DNA of 61,799 nt from Cryptosporangium minutisporangium. GTDB lineage: Bacteria > Actinomycetota > Actinomycetes > Mycobacteriales > Cryptosporangiaceae. The translations under genes were made by a program, and so were the position numbers. Under the pieces are notes generated by a model. The model ran no database searches, was not told the origin of the DNA, and worked only from the letters and a program-made list of their open reading frames with translations. How positions within the stretch are numbered: position 1 is the stretch's first letter; every line of letters begins with the position of its first letter. Positions 24,029-32,123 of the stretch are shown here, in pieces. The DNA is taken from NCBI RefSeq assembly GCF_039536245.1, contig NZ_BAAAYN010000017.1:1-61799 (forward strand), read 5' to 3'.

Positions 24029-25485
24029 AGCTGAACGATCGACTGGCCGAGATAGCCGCCGGCCCACAGGGGCCAAGCGTCGGCGCGTTCTTCGACCTCG
24101 ACGGAACGCTGATCGACGGCTATACGGCCGTGGCGGTCTACCGGGACCGGATCCGGAAGCGCGACGTCGGCCTGCGAGAACTCGGGCAGACGCTCGGGCT
24201 CGCGCTGGACATGCGTCTCCGCGGCGCCGACCTGGACGCGCTCGCCGCGTTCGCGGTCGGAGCGCTCGCCGGACGCCAGGAAGAGGACCTGGAGGAGTGG
24301 GGCGAGCGGCTCTTCCGGCAGCAGATCGCCGGGCTGGTCTATCCCGGGGCGCGACAGCTGGTGGAGGCGCACCGCCGGGCCGGACACACGCTGGTGATGG
24401 CCACGTCGGCAACCTGGTTCCAGGCCGGTCCGGTGGCTCGCGACCTGGAGCTCGACGACGTGCTGTGCACCCGGCACGGGGTCGCCCACGGCATGCTCAC
24501 CGGCCTCCTGGACGGTGGGGCGCTCTGGGGACCGGCGAAGGCCCGCGCGGTCGAGGCCTACGCGGAGCGGGCCGGGATCACGCTGACCGACAGCTACGCG
24601 TACTCCAACGGCGCCGAGGACGTGCCGTTCCTCGCGGTGGCCGGCTACCCCTGTGCGCTCAATCCGGACGGCGACCTGCCCGCCGCAGCGTTGCTGCACG
24701 ACTGGCCGGTGCTGCGCCTCGACCCGCCGGGGAGTCACTTCGGGGTCGGTGCGCTGGTCCGGACGAGCGTCGCGCTCAGTGCGTTGCTGGGGTCGGTCGG
24801 GCTGAGCACCGGCGTCGGGCTGCTGAGCCGCTCGCGGGCGACGGCGGCGAACCTGGCCGGCTCGATCGGCCCGGATCTGGCTCTCTCGCTCGCCGGGGTG
24901 CGCCTGCGGGTGAGCGGGGAGCACAACCTCTGGGCGCGGCGTCCGGCGGTCTTCATGTTCAACCACCAGAGCGGGCTGGACATGGCGATCCTGGGCAGCC
25001 TGATCCGCCGGGACGTCACCGCGGTCGTGAAGAGGGAGGCCCGGTCCGACCCGCGGTTCGCCGCGATCGGCGCGCTCCTGGACGTCGCGTACGTGGACCG
25101 TGCGGCCGGACGGGGGCGTGCCGCGCTGGAGCCGGCGGTGGCGAAGCTGCGGGCCGGTGTGTCGATCGCGATCGCGCCGGAGGGCACCCGATCGCCGACA
25201 CCACGGCTCGGACGGTTCAAGAAGGGCGGCTTCTACCTGGCCGTGGAGGCCGGGGTACCGATCGTGCCGATCGTGATCCGGAACGCCGGGGACCTGATGT
25301 GGCGGGACTCCCTCCTGGTGCACCCCGGCACGGTGGACGTGACGGTGCTGGAGCCGATCGAGACCGCGGAGTGGCCGATCGACGAGATCGAGAAGCTGGT
25401 GGACGTCGTCCGCGCGCAGTACGAAGCCACGCTACGGCAGTGGCCAGGGGACCACGCGCCTGTGGAAACCGAACACAGCTCGTGA
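24025..25485 (+). CDS. plsC: HAD-IB hydrolase fused to 1-acyl-glycerol-3-phosphate acyltransferase (PlsC)
   Basis: A 486-residue bifunctional protein. Residues 20-230 are a HAD-IB phosphatase-like domain with FFDLDGTLIDG (motif I), an SATW motif II and SNGAEDVPFL (motif IV). After a hydrophobic linker, residues 290-470 form a PlsC acyltransferase with NHQSGLD (H(X)4D, from 313), VVKREA, and APEGTRS (about 384). The PlsC half makes phosphatidic acid; the phosphatase half may dephosphorylate a phosphomonoester, possibly giving diacylglycerol for WS/DGAT, which is inference. It starts with GTG inside the plsB stop (GTGA, 4-nt overlap), so translation is coupled. Confidence 0.92.
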   Translation: MKLNDRLAEIAAGPQGPSVGAFFDLDGTLIDGYTAVAVYRDRIRKRDVGLRELGQTLGLALDMRLRGADLDALAAFAVGALAGRQEEDLEEWGERLFRQQIAGLVYPGARQLVEAHRRAGHTLVMATSATWFQAGPVARDLELDDVLCTRHGVAHGMLTGLLDGGALWGPAKARAVEAYAERAGITLTDSYAYSNGAEDVPFLAVAGYPCALNPDGDLPAAALLHDWPVLRLDPPGSHFGVGALVRTSVALSALLGSVGLSTGVGLLSRSRATAANLAGSIGPDLALSLAGVRLRVSGEHNLWARRPAVFMFNHQSGLDMAILGSLIRRDVTAVVKREARSDPRFAAIGALLDVAYVDRAAGRGRAALEPAVAKLRAGVSIAIAPEGTRSPTPRLGRFKKGGFYLAVEAGVPIVPIVIRNAGDLMWRDSLLVHPGTVDVTVLEPIETAEWPIDEIEKLVDVVRAQYEATLRQWPGDHAPVETEHSS

Positions 25486-25506
25486 GGAGATCGCTACCGT
25501 TGATTC

Positions 25507-26067
25507 ATGTGGACGGCGCGCGCGTTGGCGGCGGCGTGTCTCCTCGTGGGTGCCGCCTGTAGCGGCGCGGAGAACTACGGATCGCTCCCACCCGCGGCCC
25601 CGAGTGCCGCGTCGGCCGGGGCCTCGTCGGCGGGCGAGCCGTCCGCCGCGTCACCACCGCACTCCGCGGTCGAGGTGGACGTGCTGGCGCAGTACACCCG
25701 CTTCTGGGCCGAAGCCCTGCCCGCTGCGGCGGCCGCACCTGCGAACCGGCGGGTCGCGGTCCTCGCTCCGGTGACGACCGAGCCGGAGCTGAGCCACGTG
25801 GTCCGCAGCCTCGCGGTGCTGGAAGCGAACGGGCAGACGAACTACGGCGCCGACGTGCCGGTGCAGCAGGTCGTCCGGGTCGACGGCTCGCTCGCACTGG
25901 TCGAGGGCTGCCTGGACTCCAGTCGATCGGGGGTGGCCGAAGCCTCCACCGGCGCACCGGTGACCCGGGGCGTGCCACGCAACCCGGTCCGCGCCAACCT
26001 CGTCCGGGGTACGGACGGCCGCTGGCGCGTTTCGGCGGTGACGTACCCGCGGGGCGCCACGTGCTGA
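25507..26067 (+). CDS. Putative secreted lipoprotein of unknown function
   Basis: A 186-residue exported protein. The N-terminus is a short signal peptide ending in GAACSG, a slightly atypical lipobox with Cys 19 as the possible lipidation site, followed by a 35-residue Ala/Ser/Pro linker. The folded part (about 60-186) begins VLAQYTRFWAEALPAAA and ends with DGRWRVSAVTYPRGATC, a pattern common in small NTF2-like or Tim44-like extracytoplasmic domains; that assignment is tentative. The stop overlaps the next gene by 7 nt (ACG TGC TGA / GTG CTG), so the pair is co-expressed. Confidence 0.7.
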   Translation: MWTARALAAACLLVGAACSGAENYGSLPPAAPSAASAGASSAGEPSAASPPHSAVEVDVLAQYTRFWAEALPAAAAAPANRRVAVLAPVTTEPELSHVVRSLAVLEANGQTNYGADVPVQQVVRVDGSLALVEGCLDSSRSGVAEASTGAPVTRGVPRNPVRANLVRGTDGRWRVSAVTYPRGATC

Positions 26068-26948
26068 GCTCCGTGCCGGCCCGCCGCAGCACGGTGCCCC
26101 GCCGCCGCAAGGCGGCCCGGCGAGGAAGCTGCTGGGCGCGACCCGGGCGATGGTTGGTCGCCGGGGCGCTCGTCGGATGTCTCGCAGCGCTGACGTCCCC
26201 CGCAGCGGCCGCCCAGGCGGGAGAAGACCCGGTCACGGTGACCGGGGACAACCGGCGGTCGGTGGACATCACGGTCCGCGACGACGGACGATCCGCCACC
26301 CGGCCGTCCCGTCCGCGGGCGCCGACCGCCGCAGACGCTCCGGAGGCGTGGGACGAGGCCTGCATCGTGCCCAACGCGTCGACGAGCCTGCTCTGCAACG
26401 TCGGCAGTGGCTCGGCTCCGGGCACGGCACCGGACGACGTCGTCGCGCTCGCCGTCGAGGCCAGGAGCCGCTTGACGATTCCGCTGCCCCGGCCGACCGT
26501 GCGGCCGCTCGTCCGGTTCGCCGACGGCACGACCGGCGGGCTCACCGGCGCTCCCGCCTGGCTCTGGACCGACCCGGCGCACTGGCAGCCGTCCGGGACG
26601 CCGCTGACCCGTGAGGTCCGGGCGGGTGCGGTGACGGCGGTGGTCAGCGCTGCCCCGGTCCGGCTCACGTGGCGTCCGGGTGACGGGAGCCGAGTCGTCT
26701 GCCGCACCCCCGGGACGCCGCTGGAGGACCCGCGCCGAGGCCCGGCCGGATCACCCGACTGCGGCCACACCTACCGCCGGACGTCCGCGGACCGGCCGGG
26801 CGGCGAATACCGGGCGTCGGTGGCCATCACCTGGGCGGTGACCTGGGCCGGGTCGGACGGCAGCGGCGGAGCACTCGCCCCGCTGGTGGTCACCACGACG
26901 CTGGCCTACCCGGTCCGTGAGGGCCGGGCCCAACTCGTCGGTCCCTGA
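26061..26948 (+). CDS. Secreted protein of unknown function
   Basis: A 295-residue exported protein. A long arginine-rich n-region (ARRSTVPRRRKAARRGS) precedes a hydrophobic stretch (WLVAGALVGCLAALTSPAAAAQA) with an apparent AxA cleavage site, which could suit either Sec or Tat. The mature part is beta-rich with four Cys that could form two disulfides (DEACIVP...LLCNVG and RVVCRTP...DCGHTYR). A conserved-looking PLVRFADGTTGGLTGAPAWLW segment lies in the middle. Pairs of this type with a small lipoprotein upstream are common in actinobacteria, but the role is not known to me. It converges on the SEC-C gene with a 4-nt gap. Confidence 0.7.
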   Translation: MLSSVPARRSTVPRRRKAARRGSCWARPGRWLVAGALVGCLAALTSPAAAAQAGEDPVTVTGDNRRSVDITVRDDGRSATRPSRPRAPTAADAPEAWDEACIVPNASTSLLCNVGSGSAPGTAPDDVVALAVEARSRLTIPLPRPTVRPLVRFADGTTGGLTGAPAWLWTDPAHWQPSGTPLTREVRAGAVTAVVSAAPVRLTWRPGDGSRVVCRTPGTPLEDPRRGPAGSPDCGHTYRRTSADRPGGEYRASVAITWAVTWAGSDGSGGALAPLVVTTTLAYPVREGRAQLVGP

Positions 26949-26952
26949 TCCG

Positions 26953-27459
26953 TCAGCCGCGGGCCGCGCAGCACTCTCGGTAGGTCGCGCCGGACCCGCA
27001 CCAGCACTTCTCGCGCAGCGCGGGCGGCCAGGCCGTCACCGTGGTGCCGGCCCGCCCGAGCTCCGCCGCGTACGCCGCCCGGGTCTCGGACACCGCCGGG
27101 TCGAGGTCGCGGGCACGCGCGAACTCCGCCAGCCCCTCCACGCTCATCGACGCGACGCCGAGCGCCGCGTCGGCGTTCTCCGCGTGCCGCCGCAGCATGA
27201 CCTCGACCATGCGCCGGTGCGTGTCGTGCTGGTCGCCGTACTCCGGGACGAGCCGTGGCCAGCGCGCCGCCATCGCGTCCCACTGCTCGGCCGGCCAGTA
27301 GGCCAGCACACGGGTGATCTTCGTGGGTTTCTTCTTCCGGCCCGAGTTCTCGCTCCGCATCCGGGACAGGCTGCGCAGCCACGAGTCGATCCGGGCGTCC
27401 AGCGTCGGCTCAGCGGGCTCGGTGGGCCTCGTACCCGACCCGTCGCCAGACACAGTCAC
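26953..27459 (-). CDS. SEC-C metal-binding motif protein
   Basis: A protein of about 168 residues ending in the SEC-C zinc motif CWCGSGATYRECC, the same CxCx8CC arrangement found at the SecA C-terminus. The rest is helical, with a TPR-like segment (VEGLAEFARARDLDPAVSETR) that may hold a peptide or partner. SEC-C stand-alone proteins are often linked to translation or secretion quality control; no target can be inferred here. The start is uncertain: GTG 27459 or 27453, or a TTG at 27489, are all in frame, and none has a good ribosome binding site. Confidence 0.8.
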   Translation of the reverse strand: MTVSGDGSGTRPTEPAEPTLDARIDSWLRSLSRMRSENSGRKKKPTKITRVLAYWPAEQWDAMAARWPRLVPEYGDQHDTHRRMVEVMLRRHAENADAALGVASMSVEGLAEFARARDLDPAVSETRAAYAAELGRAGTTVTAWPPALREKCWCGSGATYRECCAARG

Positions 27460-27577
27460 AGTTCGGAAGCCTACGCGCCGACGGAGCAACCGCCTCGGCG
27501 GTCACTGCCCACCACCTACAAGCGCGCGCCACCACCCGCCGCCGCGTGCCACCGCCGCGAAAAGGTTCACTGGAGGG

Positions 27578-28294
27578 GTGACCCGGTTGGTGTGGTACGT
27601 CGCGTACGGCTCGAACATGCATGCGGACCGCTTGCGCTACTACCTCACCGGCGGGCGTCCGCCGGGCGCCGCACGCACCTATCCCGGGTGCCGCGACCCC
27701 CGCCCGCCCCGTCGCACGGTCCCGGTTTTCCTCCCCGGTGGCATCTACTTCGCGCTCGAGTCCCGCACCTGGACCGGCGGCATGGCGTTCTACGACCGAG
27801 CGCTGCCCGGCCGGGCAGCCGCGCGCGCCTACCTGCTCACCGCGGGCCAGTTCGCCGACGTCGCGGCCCAGGAGATGGCGCGGCACCCGGACGAGGACCT
27901 CGACCTGGCCGAAGTGCTGTCGACCGGCCGGGCCCGGCTCGGACCGGGGCGGTACGAGACGCTGGCGTCCCCCGGCGTCCTCGACGGGCATCCGATGCTG
28001 ACGTTCACCGCGCCGTGGGCGTGCGGGGACGTCGAGCCCAATCCGCCGGCACCGCGCTACCTCGGTCTGATCGCCAGCGGGTTGCACGAGGCCCACGGCT
28101 GGGACGCCGCCGCGTTGACCGCGTACCTCGCCGACCGGCCGGGCGTCCGCGGCCACTGGGCCCGGGACGCCGTCGCCGACCGGGTCGGACGGATCGAGTT
28201 CCGCTGGACCGCCGCCGGTCAGATCAACGGCGGTGGCGGCACCTCCCCGGACGAATGCACGCCTACCGACAATTTCCATTCGAAGAACGGATAA
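27578..28294 (+). CDS. Gamma-glutamylcyclotransferase-like protein
   Basis: A protein of about 238 residues with the YGSNM signature of the GGCT fold near its start (WYVAYGSNMHADRL). These cytoplasmic enzymes release 5-oxoproline from gamma-glutamyl peptides, but many YGSN proteins have other or unknown substrates. An acidic residue for catalysis would be E in the central part; I see candidates but cannot fix one. GGAGGGG (27572-27578) favours initiation at TTG 27587 or GTG 27590 rather than GTG 27578, shortening the protein by three or four residues. The 3' end overlaps the converging secreted-protein gene by 76 bp. Confidence 0.8.
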   Translation: MTRLVWYVAYGSNMHADRLRYYLTGGRPPGAARTYPGCRDPRPPRRTVPVFLPGGIYFALESRTWTGGMAFYDRALPGRAAARAYLLTAGQFADVAAQEMARHPDEDLDLAEVLSTGRARLGPGRYETLASPGVLDGHPMLTFTAPWACGDVEPNPPAPRYLGLIASGLHEAHGWDAAALTAYLADRPGVRGHWARDAVADRVGRIEFRWTAAGQINGGGGTSPDECTPTDNFHSKNG

Positions 28295-28638
28295 CCGAGC
28301 ACCCGCTCGAAACAGCCACCGCCGACGGGCGCGGAATACGTTATTCGCCGTCCGTCCGGCACCGAAATAACTGCATTCACCGGGGCGTCGCCCGATCGCC
28401 GGTCGCACACGGCGAGCGCGCGGGCGCGGCGCCCGTCGTGCGCCGCGGAATCGAGCCACGCCTCCCCCGCCAGCCCTCCGCCTTGACGAGCGAAGAGATA
28501 CGTCTGACGGCTGTCTCCCTCGGCGAAGTACCGCACCCCGAACGTGACCGGATCGGCCGCCTCCGCGGCGGTAGCCGTGCCCGTTCCGACGCCGAGGAGA
28601 ATTCCCGCCGCGAACGCGGCGATACGAACGAGAACCAC
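28219..28638 (-). CDS. Small secreted protein of unknown function
   Basis: A 139-residue exported protein with a clear Sec signal peptide (VRIAAFAAGILLGVGTGTATAAEA, cleavage near residue 25). The mature part is beta-rich, with two Cys (AVCDRR and GGCFERV) that could form one disulfide, and ends in a proline run. GTG 28638 is preceded by GGAGG with a 7-nt gap, which makes the start solid. The final 76 bp are shared antisense with the GGCT-like gene. I do not recognise a family. Confidence 0.65.
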   Translation of the reverse strand: MVLVRIAAFAAGILLGVGTGTATAAEAADPVTFGVRYFAEGDSRQTYLFARQGGGLAGEAWLDSAAHDGRRARALAVCDRRSGDAPVNAVISVPDGRRITYSAPVGGGCFERVLGYPFFEWKLSVGVHSSGEVPPPPLI

Positions 28639-28853
28639 GATGCACCTCCCACTGGATTCGACGCATCGAGAATGCGCCCCTCAGCGGCGAGAAATGCCTC
28701 GTCCCCAGCCCGAATAGTTGTCCCCGATGCCGAATTCCGTCCTTGACATTCGGCCCTCGCACGAGAAGCACCCGCGACGCGGCACCCGCTCGACGCCCCG
28801 CCAGAAGGCCGCCAGCCGCCCCGGCGGCGGCTGGAAGGCGCCCGGAGGCGGCC

Positions 28854-28898
28854 CGAACGGAGCCCGAACGAGGGCTCGAACGGAGCCCGAACCGGGCT
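28854..28898. repeat. Two tandem 22-23-bp repeats, each an inverted repeat
   Basis: CGAACGGAGCCCGAAC is present at 28854 and again at 28877, each followed by a GGGCTC, so each unit folds as GAGCCC / GGGCTC. The arrangement suits a dimeric regulator or a pair of hairpins. Function is not known. Confidence 0.6.
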
Positions 28899-29054
28899 CG
28901 ACGACGCCCCGGCATTGGGCCACCACCAGACGTCGCGGCGCGGACTGGGTACCATCCGCGCGGTGACGTCGGTCAACGGCGTCCACAGTGAGTCTCGGTC
29001 CGGGCTGCGGCGTCCCCCAACGCGACGAGCGGTGGTGAGCCACGCCCCGGACGC

Positions 29055-29090
29055 TGCTGCTTTCCGCGTCGAGCGGCGCGGAAAGCAGCA
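29055..29090 (+). promoter_or_regulatory. Hairpin upstream of the PP2C gene
   Basis: A perfect inverted repeat with 14-bp arms (TGCTGCTTTCCGCG and complement) and an 8-nt loop, ending 55 nt before the phosphatase start. It could be a terminator for upstream transcription or a 5' leader structure. No converging gene ends here, so a regulatory role is at least possible. Confidence 0.5.
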
Positions 29091-29145
29091 CAGGATGCTG
29101 GCGGGGCATAGCCTGTCGCCACAGAGCCGGTAGAGGAGGTCCACG

Positions 29146-29907
29146 GTGACCAGGGTCGACGTAGTCGCGGTGACGCATCACGGCCTGGTCCGCGGCCGCA
29201 ACGAAGACACTCTGGCGGTGGCGGGGTTCCTCTCCGGCGCGTTCGAGAACGAACCGGTACGGCTCCAGGTGAACACCGATCGCCCGGTGTCGTTCTTGGT
29301 GGCGGACGGACTGGGCGGTCACGTCGAGGGCTTCCGCGCCAGCCGGCTCGCCGCCGCGCTGCTCAGCGACGCGACGCCTGAGCTGCACGACGAGGAGTCG
29401 ATCGTCGCCGCCGTCCGGGGAGCCAGCGACGCGGTGTTCGCCGAGATGGCGCACAACCCCGACTGGTACGGCATGGGGACGACCGTGGTGGGGCTCGTAC
29501 TCGACGGTGACCACGCGTTCTGCTTGAACGTCGGCGACAGCCGCTGTTACCGAGTGGCGGACGACGGCGCCCTGGAGCAGCTCTCGATCGACGACTCGCC
29601 GCCGCTCGACCCGGCGTCCGGGCGGCGCTTCACCACGATCGTCACGCAGACCCTCGGCGGAACCCGCCAGGAGAGCGTCATCCACCCGCACGTCTCCGCG
29701 CACCGCGTGGTGCCCGGCGACCGGTTCCTTCTCTGCAGCGACGGCCTCACCGACTACAGCGAGCCGGAGGCCCTGCCCGCCGCGCTGGCCAATCCGCACG
29801 CCGATCCGGTGGAGAGCGTCAACGCGCTGCTGCACGCCGCGTTCGAGGGCGGCGGCAAGGACAACGTGTCGATCATCCTGCTGAAGGTCGTGGAGACCGG
29901 GGACTGA
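29146..29907 (+). CDS. PP2C-family Ser/Thr protein phosphatase
   Basis: A 253-residue stand-alone PPM phosphatase, cytoplasmic, removing phosphate from Ser/Thr of proteins in a metal-dependent way. Motifs visible: GLVRGRNEDT (motif 1, with the metal-site R/D region), FLVADGLGGHVEG (motif 2, DGxGG), MGTTVVGLVL, NVGDSRCYRV (motif with GDSR), LLCSDGLTDY and GGGKDNVSIILLKV (final metal-binding D). GTG 29146 follows GAGGAGG. It is not next to a kinase; the nearest Ser/Thr kinase is 11 kb away. The 3' end overlaps the converging acetyltransferase gene by 35 bp. Confidence 0.95.
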   Translation: MTRVDVVAVTHHGLVRGRNEDTLAVAGFLSGAFENEPVRLQVNTDRPVSFLVADGLGGHVEGFRASRLAAALLSDATPELHDEESIVAAVRGASDAVFAEMAHNPDWYGMGTTVVGLVLDGDHAFCLNVGDSRCYRVADDGALEQLSIDDSPPLDPASGRRFTTIVTQTLGGTRQESVIHPHVSAHRVVPGDRFLLCSDGLTDYSEPEALPAALANPHADPVESVNALLHAAFEGGGKDNVSIILLKVVETGD

Positions 29908-30421
29908 CCCCGACGACGCCGTCGGCGGACCCGAGCGTCCGCCGCATCATCACGCAGTGGGCTCGTCGGCGGACCGGCCGTCCCCCGGCATCCACGGCGT
30001 CCCACTCCTCGCCCTCCTCACGGGTGACCCGGTAGCCCAACCGCGTGTACAGACGACGCGCGCCGGTGTTCGTCGCCTCCACACCGAGTTCGGCGTGCGC
30101 TAAACCCCGCCGCTGGATGCGGTCCTCCGCGGCCCGCACCAGCAGCGTCCCGAGGCCACACGAGCGGAACGCCGGGTGCACGACGAACTGCCAGAGCCAG
30201 CCGGCGTCCGGACGGCGGCGGTAGTCCACCCCGCCGACGCCCAGCGGGAGATCACTCGGACCGCACACCGCCAGGTAGTCGACGGCTCCGGACGCCCGCC
30301 GACCGAGCGCAGCGGAGATGTAGCGGAGGTGGGTCGGCGAACCGGTCCACGCGCACCCCGCGAGGTCGGTATGCAGGAGGTCGCGGACGACCAGGTCGAC
30401 GGTGACCGTGGCGGAGGCCAT
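29873..30421 (-). CDS. GNAT-family N-acetyltransferase
   Basis: A 182-residue acetyl-CoA-dependent acyltransferase. The acetyl-CoA loop is FRSCGLGTLLVRAAEDR (R/QxxGxG/A motif A), preceded by the LWQFVVHPAF strand and followed by ATNTGARRLYTRLGYRV (motif B). The substrate cannot be told. ATG 30421 was chosen because the domain begins immediately after it; the upstream extension to 30466 has no support. It converges on the PP2C gene and shares its last 35 bp with it. Confidence 0.88.
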   Translation of the reverse strand: MASATVTVDLVVRDLLHTDLAGCAWTGSPTHLRYISAALGRRASGAVDYLAVCGPSDLPLGVGGVDYRRRPDAGWLWQFVVHPAFRSCGLGTLLVRAAEDRIQRRGLAHAELGVEATNTGARRLYTRLGYRVTREEGEEWDAVDAGGRPVRRRAHCVMMRRTLGSADGVVGVSPRSPRPSAG

Positions 30422-30644
30422 GCGGCCATTCTGAGCCGTCGACGCGTACGCCGCCGGGCGTTGCACCGTTGCCGCCCCGGTACGGGACAGAAATGTGCAA
30501 AGCCTCGGCTACTCCGGGTTCAGCGCGAGGAACGCGGCTGACCGGCGGGCGGCCTACTGAGTTGGGGACCGATCGGACCTCGCCGTGCCGATGCCGGGCG
30601 TCGACGCCCTCGCTTGGGCAACAACCGCCGTCGCCCCCCTGGGC

Positions 30645-32123
30645 CTAGCCACATGAGTTCCGCCCCGTGTATTCGGCCGTCGTTTCCTCAGCGCGTGGTA
30701 CCGCCAGGGAGGACGACGGCACTGGGTTCGCAGCGATTTCCTCGGACGCGGACGCGTCCGGGGTCACCGCGCTCTCCGTCGTGTCGTCGGTCTGGTCACT
30801 GTTACTGTCACCGGCCGCCGCCAGCGGGGCGTCGGCCGAGGAGTCGGCGTCGTTCGCGGACTCCGCGGAGGCGCCGTTCGTCGGCGCCTGGGTGGTCTGC
30901 TGGGACTTCTGCGGCCCCGGCGTCGCTGTCTTGGTGGGCGGGGCGGTCAGCACACCGTCGCCGAGCGCGACCGTGGACTGCTGCACCGCGCCGGGGGTGA
31001 GCGTGACGTTCGGAATCGTCGCGGTACGACCGGCGTTGTCGGTGACCCGCACCGAGAAGGGACCGCCCCCGACGCCGCCTTCGGCGACCCAGTAGTTGAA
31101 CGACGTCCGGCTGAGCGCCGTGAACGCGGTCGAGCCGGCGCCGCTCACCTCGACCTTCGTCAGCGGATTGCCGTGGTTGTCGATCAGGAGTGCCAGCCAG
31201 AACTCCGACGACCCTTCCTTGACCCGGACGCTGAGGTCAGCGGGGACCGACGGGTTGCTGACCGCGCTGTAGGTCACCGGTACGACGCCCGCTTGCGGGT
31301 CGGCGATGCGCGCGAACGCTTCCCGACTCAGGTCGATGTGACCGGCGGTGCACTCCGGGCACTGGTCGACGATCTTGACCCGGACGCTGCCCGTGGGGCC
31401 GGTGACGTCGAGGTAGCCGCCGCAGGCCGCGCTGTCGGAGTAGTCGTCCGGGCCGAGCGCGACGTAGAGGTCGTCAGCCGGCAGCGTCGGGTACGAGCAG
31501 TTACCGGTGCCGCCGTCGTAGAACGTCGCTTCCCCGCTCGTCGTCACTCCGGCGGGTGGCACCGCGGCGCACGCGGTACCGGCGAACTGGGCGACGCCGG
31601 TGACGAACGCGACCGAGCAGAGCACGGCACCGCCGGTCAGGCTCGGCGCGAACCAGCGACGCCGTAACAGCCGCCGTAGGCCCGCGAACCGCCCCTCGGT
31701 CCCGGCCGCCGGTTGCCCGGCCACGAGCTGGGTCTCTGCCGTACCGGCCCGAGTGAACGGGCTACTGGGACCGGACTCCGGCCGTCCCGACCAGCCGCCC
31801 GTGTCGAAGGACGGCGCAGTGGCGCTGACCGGCGTCCGCCCCGTGGCGGGCGACGCGCTGGAGGTGCCGTTCGTCCGCGCGGCGGCGGCACCGGAGATGG
31901 CGCTGGTCGCAACGCTCGGAACGGCACGGCGACGCGGCTCGGGGTCACGGTGCCGACCGCGACCGGACTCCGCGGGCTCGGCAATCTGGCGCAGTTCCCC
32001 GGTGTCTCCCGACCGGGCACGAGCGCGCGCACCGCCGTCCCGCGACCGTGGCGCCCCGAAGAAGTCCGTCTCGGCCAGCAGGTCCCGTGCGTCGTCCGCC
32101 CCGTCCCGACGTGCGCGGGTCAC
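30645..32123 (-). CDS. Bacterial expansin (DPBB + CBM63-like), membrane-anchored
   Basis: A 492-residue protein of the EXLX1 type, which loosens cellulose and wall networks without hydrolysis. A hydrophobic segment at about 161-187 leads to a six-stranded double-psi barrel (193-288) with GEATFYDGG, four Cys, VDQCPEC (D253) and HIDLS (D264). D253 and D264 are spaced as D71 and D82 of Bacillus EXLX1. A second domain (about 290-378) has SEFWLALLIDNHGNPL, like the cellulose-binding CBM63. Unusually, about 155 Arg/Ser/Pro-rich residues precede the hydrophobic segment and about 110 Ser/Thr/Asp-rich residues follow. The GTG at 32123 is weakly supported; a start further inside is possible. Confidence 0.85.
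   Translation of the reverse strand: MTRARRDGADDARDLLAETDFFGAPRSRDGGARARARSGDTGELRQIAEPAESGRGRHRDPEPRRRAVPSVATSAISGAAAARTNGTSSASPATGRTPVSATAPSFDTGGWSGRPESGPSSPFTRAGTAETQLVAGQPAAGTEGRFAGLRRLLRRRWFAPSLTGGAVLCSVAFVTGVAQFAGTACAAVPPAGVTTSGEATFYDGGTGNCSYPTLPADDLYVALGPDDYSDSAACGGYLDVTGPTGSVRVKIVDQCPECTAGHIDLSREAFARIADPQAGVVPVTYSAVSNPSVPADLSVRVKEGSSEFWLALLIDNHGNPLTKVEVSGAGSTAFTALSRTSFNYWVAEGGVGGGPFSVRVTDNAGRTATIPNVTLTPGAVQQSTVALGDGVLTAPPTKTATPGPQKSQQTTQAPTNGASAESANDADSSADAPLAAAGDSNSDQTDDTTESAVTPDASASEEIAANPVPSSSLAVPRAEETTAEYTGRNSCG

Larger units (their letters stand above)
28639..29145. other. 507-bp intergenic region with hairpins
   Basis: No ORF here has a ribosome binding site or a recognisable product. 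The region must hold the promoter of the secreted-protein gene (left, reverse) and of the PP2C gene (right, forward). It contains tandem inverted repeats at 28854-28898 and a strong hairpin at 29055-29090. A TTGACA hexamer at 28743-28748 has no matching -10 at 16-18 bp. Confidence 0.5.

Noticed and set aside
19940-24412. 1490-codon reverse ORF
   Set aside because: It lies antisense to WS/DGAT, plsB and the HAD-PlsC gene, all with intact catalytic motifs; the reverse product has no domain and repeats only because the PlsB tail DNA repeats.
28743-28748. Consensus -35 hexamer TTGACA
   Set aside because: No -10-like sequence occurs at 16-18 bp, and 400 bp separate it from the next forward gene.
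28681-29835. 384-codon reverse ORF through the intergenic region and PP2C gene
   Set aside because: It is antisense to a convincing phosphatase, and its part in the intergenic region has no codon bias of its own.
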